Source: Longicatena caecimuris (GTDB lineage: Bacteria > Bacillota_I > Bacilli_A > Erysipelotrichales > Erysipelotrichaceae). From it: DNA of 64,000 nucleotides. The notes under the pieces were generated by a model. That model searched no databases. It saw nothing but the letters and a program-made list of their open reading frames with translations, and was not told the origin of the DNA. This document shows, one piece after another, positions 15,768-23,217 of this stretch. The position numbers and the translations under genes are program-made. The number at the start of each line of letters is the position of its first letter. Within the stretch, counting starts at the first letter, position 1. The stretch spans positions 1 through 64,000 of the forward strand of contig NZ_SMBP01000009.1 in assembly GCF_004341945.1 (NCBI RefSeq), given 5' to 3'.

Positions 15768-16023
15768 AGAAGAATTATTAAAATCGGTAAATAACTTACA
15801 GAATGAATACGATGCTTTTCTCATGATGAACAGATACTCGTGGGGAAATAAAAATTCTCATGCTAAAGAATTTGAAATGTTGTCTAAATTAAAAGATACT
15901 AAGGTTAAAAATGCTTTAGCGTGGATACACGATTGTTATGATTGTTATTATAAAGACGAAATCGCAAAAGATGAGAATAATCCATTTAATTACTTAAGAG
16001 AGGTAATAGAAAATGCAAAATGA
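15760..16023 (+). CDS. Unknown phage protein
   Basis: 87 residues from ATG 15760, which follows GGAGTG by six bases; upstream in-frame starts at 15751 and 15754 fall in that site. Helical, with LAWIHDCYDCYYKDE. No family recognised. Confidence 0.6.
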   Translation: MNKEELLKSVNNLQNEYDAFLMMNRYSWGNKNSHAKEFEMLSKLKDTKVKNALAWIHDCYDCYYKDEIAKDENNPFNYLREVIENAK

Positions 16024-16123
16024 CATGATGTTAATACTAATATTTATAATACTTAATATACTTTTTATATTACTTGCATATCTAATAAAAGATAAAGAAG
16101 ACAGAGAAAAAAACAAAAGATGA
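16013..16123 (+). CDS. Tiny single-pass membrane protein
   Basis: 36 residues: one hydrophobic helix (MLILIFIILNILFILLAYLI) and a charged tail (KDKEDREKNKR). AGAGGT lies upstream inside the preceding gene, which it overlaps. Confidence 0.5.
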   Translation: MQNDMMLILIFIILNILFILLAYLIKDKEDREKNKR

Positions 16124-16136
16124 AGGTGGTAATAAA

Positions 16137-16295
16137 ATGGTAGGTTATATATTATGCGTGATGCTAGGTTTGATTGTTGGCGCAGTCATAATGGGATGTG
16201 CGAGGGGCGGTAGAGATGAAAAACCGCTTGACTATGAATATTGGAAGAAGGTAGGAAATGAAATCACAAACCACAATAAAAATTACCAAAAATGA
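16137..16295 (+). CDS. Small membrane protein, DUF3789-like
   Basis: 52 residues. An N-terminal hydrophobic helix (GYILCVMLGLIVGAVIMGC) is followed by a polar tail containing GRDEKPLDYEYWKK. It resembles the small DUF3789-like phage membrane proteins. GAAGGTGG precedes the ATG. Confidence 0.5.
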   Translation: MVGYILCVMLGLIVGAVIMGCARGGRDEKPLDYEYWKKVGNEITNHNKNYQK

Positions 16296-16452
16296 TTATG
16301 AAAAGGTTATAGACGATGTTTTAGAAAAATGTATAAATGATGAACTATACAAAGACATCGGTGCGCTAACCATAAAATTAAGTATTGGGGTGGAGTTTGC
16401 TAAAAAAATAGAGGATGAATTATTCAAGAAAAAAAAGAAAGAAGGTCAATAA
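16258..16452 (+). CDS. Unknown small phage protein
   Basis: 64 residues, helical, with a very basic tail (FKKKKKEGQ). Overlaps the previous gene in another frame. GTAGGA precedes the ATG. Confidence 0.5.
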   Translation: MKSQTTIKITKNDYEKVIDDVLEKCINDELYKDIGALTIKLSIGVEFAKKIEDELFKKKKKEGQ

Positions 16453-16453
16453 T

Positions 16454-16513
16454 ATGGGCATTACCATTTTTATACTTGGAAAGAGTGGTGCAGGAAATGA
16501 AAAAGAATTTTAA
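16454..16513 (+). pseudogene. Possible remnant of a P-loop gene
   Basis: A 19-codon frame reads GITIFILGKSGAGNEKEF, like the start of a Walker A NTPase except that the invariant lysine is asparagine and the frame stops directly after. Short enough to be chance. Confidence 0.25.
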
Positions 16514-16691
16514 AAAAATGCAAGAAAATCAATATTTTGAAGTTGTTGGATTGATTGGTATGTACAAGGCTGATCATAGCAATCGTCAAGTAAAAGCATA
16601 CAGAATAACGAGCGCTGGAAGAATAATCTACGATGGGGTTGTGGAAGGACTTTACGAAAATTTGGAAAATGGATTGTGGAGAATTAAATGA
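16497..16691 (+). CDS. Unknown small phage protein
   Basis: 64 residues from ATG 16497 (GCAGGAA upstream). Beta-rich centre (YFEVVGLIGMYKADHSNRQV). Overlaps the ArpU-like gene by 4 bases. Confidence 0.55.
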   Translation: MKKNFKKMQENQYFEVVGLIGMYKADHSNRQVKAYRITSAGRIIYDGVVEGLYENLENGLWRIK

Positions 16692-17143
16692 ACTGGAGAG
16701 AAGAATATCCGCCATTAATTGATGTAGATGAAAGTTTGAAAGACTATGTAAAAGGAGAGTTGAAGAGTTATTATTTATATTTGTATAAATGGCATGAACT
16801 AGAAAAAGAATGTATGTCATTAGGGTGCTCTACTGGTGGAAGTATCATACAAATGCCTGATGGATGGTCAGATGGAAAAAGCCCTCAACAACGTTATTCG
16901 GATAAACTTTTTGAATTAGAAGAAAAGCAAAAAGAATTTGAACAAAAACTCGATAAAATAGATAGATTAATCAGTGTGTTAAATGGTAAGTATTATGATG
17001 TAACAAAAGAATATGTCATGAAACGTCGGTGCAAAAACGCTAAACAGGTGGGTAACGAATTAAAGATAGAAGAAGATACTGTAAAAAAATATGCGGAACG
17101 AGCTATTAGTCAAATTTGCTCTAGAAATAGCAATATTTTGTGA
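16688..17143 (+). CDS. ArpU-like late transcription regulator
   Basis: 151 residues. The N-terminal half is coiled; the C-terminal part (YYDVTKEYVMKRRCKNAKQVGNELKIEEDTVKKYAERAI) is a sigma-region-4-like helix-turn-helix, as in ArpU/RinA-type phage regulators at the end of early operons. The probable late promoter starts within 5 bases of its stop, fitting an activator that switches on packaging and structural genes. Confidence 0.75.
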   Translation: MNWREEYPPLIDVDESLKDYVKGELKSYYLYLYKWHELEKECMSLGCSTGGSIIQMPDGWSDGKSPQQRYSDKLFELEEKQKEFEQKLDKIDRLISVLNGKYYDVTKEYVMKRRCKNAKQVGNELKIEEDTVKKYAERAISQICSRNSNIL

Positions 17144-17145
17144 AA

Positions 17146-17181
17146 TTGTCCACTACGTGACGTGATTTGACATGCTATAAT
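17146..17181 (+). promoter_or_regulatory. Candidate late promoter
   Basis: An extended -10 (TGC-TATAAT, 17173-17181) has no good -35 at the right distance. Instead the upstream stretch TTGTCCACTACGTGACGTGA holds a symmetric ACGTGACGT-type motif. A promoter lacking a -35 beside the ArpU-like gene suggests activator dependence. Confidence 0.55.
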
Positions 17182-17339
17182 GGTAATGTGGAAGTTCGGA
17201 GGAAAGGCAATAAAACATCGTTCCCCACCACACCATCCCCTTTGCAATTGGTGTTTAGGCACTTCACCGGGCTAACAAAAGCGCCACACAAATAAAAAAA
17301 AGGAAATTAAGCATCTATTTAGTTAGGTGCTTTTCTTTT
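17182..17339 (+). ncRNA. Untranslated late leader or small RNA ending in a terminator
   Basis: Between the candidate late promoter and a 9-bp terminator hairpin (17309-17332 plus U tract) there is no convincing reading frame, although GGAGGAAAGG is present without a start codon. The stretch has several GC-rich segments. It may be a discrete RNA, or an antitermination leader that late transcription must pass. Confidence 0.45.
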
Positions 17340-17360
17340 ATCTAGAAAGGAATGATAATA

Positions 17361-17666
17361 ATGAAATATATCAAACAAGTAGCAATTATCATATTGCTTT
17401 TTTTCTTATGTGGTTGTGGGCATTCAGTATCAGAAGGAATCATAATCGAAAAGCAGCATAAGAAGGCATATACATCGATAATACCAGTAACACACATAGT
17501 AGGTAAATCAACTGTAATAACAATGACACCCATCTATCATGAAGAAAGATGGTTAATTAAAATACAGAAATGTGTAAACGATGAATGCAAAGAAAGTGTT
17601 TATGATATTGATGAAAAAGAGTTTCAGTTGTTAAACAAAGGTGATTGCTGGAGGTATGAAGAATGA
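17361..17666 (+). CDS. Phage-encoded lipoprotein
   Basis: 101 residues from ATG 17361 (GAAAGGA at a proper distance; the ATG at 17352 touches it). The basic start, a hydrophobic core IIILLFF and LCGC at 16-19 form a type II signal peptide with lipidated C19. The mature part is beta-rich with a C...C pair. Surface lipoproteins in prophages can block superinfection, but that role is inference. Confidence 0.65.
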   Translation: MKYIKQVAIIILLFFLCGCGHSVSEGIIIEKQHKKAYTSIIPVTHIVGKSTVITMTPIYHEERWLIKIQKCVNDECKESVYDIDEKEFQLLNKGDCWRYEE

Positions 17667-17785
17667 AATGCCCTTGTAGTGACAAGAAATGTATAAACAA
17701 AGTGCCATGCAAACATCTGTGTGGCGCTTATTTAATATGGCAGCATTGGTATAGAAATAGGAGGAAGAAATATGGAAGTGAATAG
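17663..17785 (+). CDS. Small cysteine-rich (zinc-finger-like) protein
   Basis: 40 residues. Cysteines at CPC, C, C and C with a His (PCKHLC) suggest metal binding; a basic tail RNRRKKYG follows. ATGA overlap with the lipoprotein gene. Confidence 0.5.
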   Translation: MKCPCSDKKCINKVPCKHLCGAYLIWQHWYRNRRKKYGSE

Positions 17786-17864
17786 CATTGTCTGTTTGAA
17801 TTGCCCCAAAAAAAGACCGGGATGCATTAAGGCATGCGAATGGTTAAAGGCATCATGGAGATAA
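17772..17864 (+). CDS. Tiny cysteine-rich protein
   Basis: 30 residues with four cysteines (CLNC...GC...AC). A strong AGGAGGAAG site precedes the ATG, which supports translation. It overlaps the previous gene and ends 2 bases before the ParB-like gene. Confidence 0.5.
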   Translation: MEVNSIVCLNCPKKRPGCIKACEWLKASWR

Positions 17865-17866
17865 AA

Positions 17867-18907
17867 ATGGAAATTGAATATATACCACTTGAATTTTTGA
17901 AGCCTTACGATAAAAACGCAAAAATACATACATCAAAGCAAATACAGGAAATAGCAAACAGTATAGAAAGTTTTGGATTCAATGATCCTATCGGCATATG
18001 GCACGATACAATTGTTGAAGGTCACGGAAGATATGAAGCTGCAAAACTTATAGGCATGAAAGAAGTGCCTTGTATTAAGCTTGATCAGTTAACAGATGAA
18101 CAACGTAAAGCGTATACATTAGTACACAATCAAACTACATTAAGTAGCGGATTCGATTGTGATATTTTGAATGATGAATTGATAAGCATTCAAAATATAG
18201 ATATGTCAGACTTTGGATTTGACTTATCTTTTCTTGAAGAAGACGAAGAACAAGAAAATAAGGAAAACGAACGCGAAAGAACAAATAAGGCATATAATCT
18301 AGAGTTGTTTGATGAAAATGATGCAGCTGGATTCTTTCAAATGCCAATCATTAAAAACGATAATGTAATACCGGATGATCTATTAGGTATGAATTATATG
18401 TTATCGAGCGATAATAAAGAAGTTGGTATACACATGTATGTAGATGACTATCAATTTGAAAGATTGTGGAATGATCCTGATAAATATCTTGATGTGATGC
18501 GTGAATATCAATGTGTTTTTAGTCCTGATTTTTCGCTGTATATGGATATGCCAATGGCTATGAAGATATGGAATGTATATAGAAGCCGTATGTTAGGAAA
18601 TTACTGGCAACGTAACGGCATAAAAGTAATACCTACAGTTTCATGGGCTGAAGAAGAAACATTTTCATTCGCATTTGATGGAATACCAGAAGAAAGCATT
18701 GTAACTGTATCTACTATTGGAGTAAAACAAAATCCATATGCTTTAAGTGTTTGGAAAGCGGGAATGGATGCAATGATAGAACACATTAAACCGTCAGTAA
18801 TATTAGTGTATGGTGGTAAGCTTGATTATGATTACGGTGATATCAAAGTAAGATATTATGATAATAAAGTAACTGAAAGAATGAAAGCAACAAAGGAAGT
18901 GACTTAA
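17867..18907 (+). CDS. ParB-like nuclease domain fused to DUF4417
   Basis: 346 residues from ATG 17867 (GGAG upstream). Residues 1-about 115 are a ParB/Srx domain: IPLEFLKPYDKNAKIH, then the EGHGRYEAAKLIG signature and the TDEQRKAYTLVHNQT block seen in phage ParB-methylase proteins. Residues about 150-340 match DUF4417 (DDYQFERLWNDPDKY, PDFSLYMDMP, the terminal VYGGKLDYDYGD). The two families are more often separate genes or joined to methylases. It lies just upstream of the packaging genes. Function unknown, possibly DNA modification or packaging related. Confidence 0.8.
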   Translation: MEIEYIPLEFLKPYDKNAKIHTSKQIQEIANSIESFGFNDPIGIWHDTIVEGHGRYEAAKLIGMKEVPCIKLDQLTDEQRKAYTLVHNQTTLSSGFDCDILNDELISIQNIDMSDFGFDLSFLEEDEEQENKENERERTNKAYNLELFDENDAAGFFQMPIIKNDNVIPDDLLGMNYMLSSDNKEVGIHMYVDDYQFERLWNDPDKYLDVMREYQCVFSPDFSLYMDMPMAMKIWNVYRSRMLGNYWQRNGIKVIPTVSWAEEETFSFAFDGIPEESIVTVSTIGVKQNPYALSVWKAGMDAMIEHIKPSVILVYGGKLDYDYGDIKVRYYDNKVTERMKATKEVT

Positions 18908-19302
18908 TGGGCGGTAGAGGAGCAAGTAGTGGTATTTCTAAAAGTGGCAAGAAGTATGGAACTGAATACAATACATCATATCAATCTGGAAATATAAAGT
19001 TTATTAAGCAAAATGAAAGCACATCAATAAACGCTCCAATGGAAACAATGACAAAAGGAAGAGTGTATGTTACGTTAGGTAAAGATAACATGCCAAAGTC
19101 AATTACATATTATGATAATGTAGGAAAACGTAACAAACAGATAGATATAGTTGGTAAGCCACATAAGATAAAAGGTAAATACGTTATACCACATACACAT
19201 AAAGGTTATTTACATTATGAACATGGAACATCAAATCCATCTCCAAAAGAGATAAAGATGATTGGAAGAGTTATCAAAACGTGGCATAATAGAAATAGAT
19301 AG
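18907..19302 (+). CDS. MGGRGASS-headed phage protein with HTH-like motif region
   Basis: 131 residues. It begins MGGRGASSG, a short head shared with the gene at 19447 and with many phage head-region proteins. The C-terminal part (YVTLGKDNMPKSITYYDN, then VIPHTHKGYLHYEHG) resembles small toxin-like domains with clustered histidines. It could be a packaged effector or head-associated factor. Its ATG overlaps the previous stop (TAATGG). Confidence 0.6.
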   Translation: MGGRGASSGISKSGKKYGTEYNTSYQSGNIKFIKQNESTSINAPMETMTKGRVYVTLGKDNMPKSITYYDNVGKRNKQIDIVGKPHKIKGKYVIPHTHKGYLHYEHGTSNPSPKEIKMIGRVIKTWHNRNR

Positions 19303-19424
19303 AGATTAGTTTAAGAAGGAAAACGCAGGTTATACCGAAAGGTTATACTGAGATTCATGTGCAACTCATGAACTCTATCTAATTATCAATAACATGCAAT
19401 CAATTAAGTTTGGTTGCTTTTTTT
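19297..19424 (+). ncRNA. Candidate structured RNA with three-way junction and terminator
   Basis: AGATAGAG (19297-19304, overlapping the stop codon) pairs with CTCTATCT (19373-19380) to close a junction. Inside are hairpin A, TATACC-GAAA-GGtTATA (19331-19347, GNRA tetraloop), and hairpin B, TTCATG/CATGAA (19354-19359/19367-19372). A separate 8-bp terminator hairpin (19396-19403/19410-19417) with a T tract ends the element. The stretch has no open frame. No known family recognised. Confidence 0.55.
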
Positions 19425-19446
19425 ATACATAAAAGGAAGTGAAATC

Positions 19447-19821
19447 ATGGGAGGACGTGGAGCAAGTAGCAGCAAATCCATTTCTTATAAAAGCAACAAT
19501 TCAACAACAAAGAGTTTGCAGAAGCAAATCGAAAATGTTAGTAATAAAATGCGTGAATATGCACAATATGCAACACCCGCTTATACAGGAGCAGATAAAC
19601 AAAGTAAATCTAAGAAATACTATGATTATCAAAGAAAATACAGAGCATTAAAAAAGGAAATGAATGAAATAGATGATAAGAAAGCGAACAACAAACCAAA
19701 ATCTACACCAAAGCCAAAACTAAAGGGAAGAAAAGAATGGGAAGTAACATCTCAGACATACGAAAGAGCGCAAAAAAGGCTTAATAAAGATGTTAATCAT
19801 TGGTTTGGAAGAGGTATGTAA
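19447..19821 (+). CDS. Second MGGRGASS-headed phage protein
   Basis: 124 residues from ATG 19447 (AAAGGAAGTG). Begins MGGRGASSSKS, then a basic coiled region (about 25-75) and a lysine/proline-rich linker (KPKSTPKPKLKGRKEW). It shares only the head with the gene at 18907. Located just upstream of the small terminase. Confidence 0.6.
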   Translation: MGGRGASSSKSISYKSNNSTTKSLQKQIENVSNKMREYAQYATPAYTGADKQSKSKKYYDYQRKYRALKKEMNEIDDKKANNKPKSTPKPKLKGRKEWEVTSQTYERAQKRLNKDVNHWFGRGM

Positions 19822-19850
19822 AAAGCTTAAATGTTAAAGGAGTGAGGTGA

Positions 19851-20330
19851 ATGGCCAATGAACAGAACTTAATACCAATGTCTGAGCGAACAAAGAGTGA
19901 ACAAAGAAAATTGACATCAAAAGGTGGTAAGGCATCGGGAGCTGCTAGACGGCGTAAAAAGACTATGAAGCAGGCTATGAACTTACTCTTATCAATGCCA
20001 GTAAGTGATGAAACTAAAAATAAACTAGAAAAGCAGTTTAGTATTGATCCGGAAGATGCTGACAATCAAATGCTACTAATGGTAGCAGCTATGCAAAAGG
20101 CTATGAGTGGAAATATCGAAGCAATGAAGTTTATAGCATCTATCACTGGTAACATTGCAATGACAGAAGCAGAACGTGAGAAAACCAAAATTGAGAAGAA
20201 GCGTCTTAAACTGGAAGAGCAGCAAGCCAACAAAGAAAATGATACCGGAGAAGACGTTGTGCAATCGAAAATGGACGCTATCACTGGTATTGTGGATCAA
20301 ATGCAACCGCTAGGAGATGAAGAGGTATGA
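19851..20330 (+). CDS. terS: Terminase small subunit-like protein
   Basis: 159 residues. The KLTSKGGKASGAARRRKKTMKQAM segment is typical of the small packaging proteins directly upstream of large terminases in Firmicutes siphophages. The centre is helical and the C-terminus acidic. It would recognise the packaging site. Overlaps terL by 4 bases. Confidence 0.75.
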   Translation: MANEQNLIPMSERTKSEQRKLTSKGGKASGAARRRKKTMKQAMNLLLSMPVSDETKNKLEKQFSIDPEDADNQMLLMVAAMQKAMSGNIEAMKFIASITGNIAMTEAEREKTKIEKKRLKLEEQQANKENDTGEDVVQSKMDAITGIVDQMQPLGDEEV

Positions 20331-21661
20331 CACAACCAATGTTACTATTATCACCTAAGTTCAAAGATTTCCTTCGTTTAGATACAGAGCGAGAATTTCT
20401 AGAGGGTGTGACTGCTTGTGGTAAAACAACAGTTGGCATCTTTAAATTCATGTGTAAGGTTGCAAATAGTGATATAAGGTTTCACGTAATAGCTGGTGCT
20501 GATTTAGGCACAGTGGAAAAGAACGTCATAAACGGTGAGCGAATGTTGTTAGATCAGTTTGATGGTGTCGCTGAGTATTATCCATCTGGTAAACGTAAAA
20601 TCAGACTGCCTCATATTGAATATCAGACAAACAAAGGAATCAAAATCATTTACATATGCGGATATGATAACAAAAAGCGATGGCAAAAGGTTCTAGGTGG
20701 TCAGGTAGGATGTGTGTATGTGGATGAGGTAAACATTGCTGATATGGAGTTCCTTCGTGAGATATCGCACCGTTGTGTTTACATGATGACAACATCAAAC
20801 CCAGACGACCCATCTCTTCCCGTATACGATGAATTTCTTAACAGAGCGAGACCGTTGAAAAGATATCGCAAAGATTATCCGGAAGAACTGCTAGACATGC
20901 TCAATCAGCCAGCAGAGAAAGGATGGGTACATTGGTACTTTAACTTTAACGATAATGCGGCACTGTCGCAGGAAGTGATAGAACGTAAGAAAAAAGCAGT
21001 GGCACCAGGAACAAAAATGTATAAAAATAAGATACTTGGCTTACGTGGACGTGCCACAGGGCTTGTGTTTCCTAATTTCGACAGAAAAAAGAATGTCATA
21101 TCAAAAGCCGATGCTAAGAAATATACGTATCGGTATTTTAGCGCAAGCGTGGATACATCTTATTCTGCTAATAGTCCTGATACAATCGCATTGTTGTTTT
21201 TGGGTATCACAACATGCGGGAAAGTCATTGTGCTTGATGAAGAAGTTTATAACAATGCTGACTTGAGCATACCATTAGCCCCAAGTGATGTCGTAAAGCG
21301 TTTGCTTGATTTCCTCGATAGAAACCGTAAAACATGGGGTTTTGCTAAAAATGTGTTTATAGATAGTGCAGACCAGGCGACATTGACAGAACTGTATAAA
21401 TACAAACGTACGCATCCATGTATTTATACATTTAATGACGCATGGAAAGAAACGACGATCATTGACCGTATTCACATGCAACAGCAATGGATATATTTTG
21501 GTGATTACCTAGTGGTAGAACACTGTATAAATCACATCAGAGAACTGGAGGTATACAGCTGGCAGGAAGATAAGTATGAACCAGAAGATCGAAATGACCA
21601 CACGATAAATGCTAGCCAGTATGGATGGTTGCCATTTGTGAAGTATATCAAAACACAATAA
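20327..21661 (+). CDS. terL: Terminase large subunit
   Basis: 444 residues: the packaging ATPase-nuclease. The Walker A-like motif GVTACGKT is at 27-34, the Walker B motif CVYVDEVN with D133/E134, and coupling motif TTSNPDD at about 154-160. The RNase H-like nuclease has D275 (SVDTSYS), D345 (FIDSADQ) and a late aspartate in DRNDHTINASQYG. Normal length and order, so it should be functional. Confidence 0.93.
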   Translation: MTQPMLLLSPKFKDFLRLDTEREFLEGVTACGKTTVGIFKFMCKVANSDIRFHVIAGADLGTVEKNVINGERMLLDQFDGVAEYYPSGKRKIRLPHIEYQTNKGIKIIYICGYDNKKRWQKVLGGQVGCVYVDEVNIADMEFLREISHRCVYMMTTSNPDDPSLPVYDEFLNRARPLKRYRKDYPEELLDMLNQPAEKGWVHWYFNFNDNAALSQEVIERKKKAVAPGTKMYKNKILGLRGRATGLVFPNFDRKKNVISKADAKKYTYRYFSASVDTSYSANSPDTIALLFLGITTCGKVIVLDEEVYNNADLSIPLAPSDVVKRLLDFLDRNRKTWGFAKNVFIDSADQATLTELYKYKRTHPCIYTFNDAWKETTIIDRIHMQQQWIYFGDYLVVEHCINHIRELEVYSWQEDKYEPEDRNDHTINASQYGWLPFVKYIKTQ

Positions 21662-21678
21662 TAGGAAGGAGTGAGGTA

Positions 21679-23217
21679 ATGAAACTAAATGATAAAGCAA
21701 AGAACGTGATAAGAGCATGGCTGGACATTACACCGGCACAGAAAAACATCTATTATCTTAATGAAACTTTTAACTTTGAGTCAAATGCAATCAAAAATAG
21801 GATATGGATGCGCGGCGATCCAGAGGAACTGGATGAGTTCTATAAACAGCTGCCACGTGATAATTCATACTTTTGGGCAGCTAGTCCACGTATTAAGATA
21901 CGTAAGATACACTCCGGTTTACCTTCATTGATGGTTCAAGTTCTTACTGATATCGTGATACGCGATCTTAACGGTATTGATGTAGCAAGCCGGCAATTAG
22001 ATTGGGACGAGATAAGTAAAGATAACAAATTTGACGAGATATTGCGTAAGGCAATTAAAGAAGCACTGTCCATTGGTGATGGTGCTTTTAAAATATCTTT
22101 TGATACTAAGTTATCAAAATACCCCATCATTGAGTTTGTGCCTGGTGATAAAGTAGAAATCGTATATGAGAGAGGACGCTTTGTCGAGTGCGTGTTCAAG
22201 ACTGAATATAAACATGCACAGAAACGTTATGTATTATATGAACACTACGGTAAGGGGTATATAAAGAATGTTTTAACAGAGTGGGGACAAAATGATCCAT
22301 TGCCATTAGACATGATACCTCAAACCGCTAAACTTATTGACGTTGCCTTCGCCGGCTATAAATTGCCGGATGAAAACGGGGAAAATGAAGTCATGGGTCG
22401 CTTTGCGATGGCCATACCGTTTAAAATCAAAGACAGTACTAAATGGGAAAACAGAGGGGAAAGTATCTTTGACAAAAAGACATCATCATTTGATGGTCTT
22501 GACGAGATTATTAGTCAATGGGCTGATGCAGTGAGAGCGGCAAGGACAAAGCAATACATTCCTGACGCACTGATTCCTAGAGATCCTGAAACAGGTCAAA
22601 TGTTACAGTTTAATCAATATGATGACCGTTTCTTGATGGTTGAAGGAAACATGCAGGAAAAAGGCAAAAATCAGATTGATGTGACACAGCCTATCATACC
22701 ATCGGAAAACTACTTACAATCATATATTTCCTTCCTAGATCTGTGTTTGCAAGGTATTATATCGCCATCGACACTAGGTATTGATACCAAAAAGATGGAT
22801 AATGCAGAAGCACAGCGAGAAAAAGAAAAGACAACACTGTATACACGGAATATCATCATTGAGGCTATTCAAAAGACCTTACCAACTCTTGTTAATTGTG
22901 TGATTAAAGCATACGATGAATATACTAAGCAATCAAGCGGTGATGATGTTGATGTAACCGTAAATTTTGGTGAATATGCGAGTCCGTCATTTGAAGCGAC
23001 CGTTGAAACAGTGGCAAAAGCAAGACCAGGCAAGGTCATTATGTCTATTGAGGCATCTGTGGACGAAATGTACGGTGATAGCAAAGATGATGGTTGGAAA
23101 GCTGAAGAAGTTAAACGATTACGTGTTGAAAATGGTGTGATGGAAACACAAGAGCCAACAATAAATGAATTTGATGAACTTAATGGTGATGTACCAGCTG
23201 GGGATGATTATAGGTGA
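21679..23217 (+). CDS. Portal protein (SPP1 gp6-like)
   Basis: 512 residues from ATG 21679 (AGGAAGGAG). Forms the dodecameric entry ring. LPSLMVQVLTDIVIRDL, KEALSIGDGAFKISF and the C-terminal DVTVNFGEYASPSFEATVETVAKA are typical of SPP1-type portals. It lies between terminase and the MuF-type gene and overlaps the latter by 4 bases. Confidence 0.88.
   Translation: MKLNDKAKNVIRAWLDITPAQKNIYYLNETFNFESNAIKNRIWMRGDPEELDEFYKQLPRDNSYFWAASPRIKIRKIHSGLPSLMVQVLTDIVIRDLNGIDVASRQLDWDEISKDNKFDEILRKAIKEALSIGDGAFKISFDTKLSKYPIIEFVPGDKVEIVYERGRFVECVFKTEYKHAQKRYVLYEHYGKGYIKNVLTEWGQNDPLPLDMIPQTAKLIDVAFAGYKLPDENGENEVMGRFAMAIPFKIKDSTKWENRGESIFDKKTSSFDGLDEIISQWADAVRAARTKQYIPDALIPRDPETGQMLQFNQYDDRFLMVEGNMQEKGKNQIDVTQPIIPSENYLQSYISFLDLCLQGIISPSTLGIDTKKMDNAEAQREKEKTTLYTRNIIIEAIQKTLPTLVNCVIKAYDEYTKQSSGDDVDVTVNFGEYASPSFEATVETVAKARPGKVIMSIEASVDEMYGDSKDDGWKAEEVKRLRVENGVMETQEPTINEFDELNGDVPAGDDYR

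Noticed and set aside
16137-16295. Lipoprotein call for the 52-residue protein (VIMGC)
   Set aside because: The cysteine follows a plain membrane helix with no positively charged N-region; a phage small membrane protein is the simpler reading.
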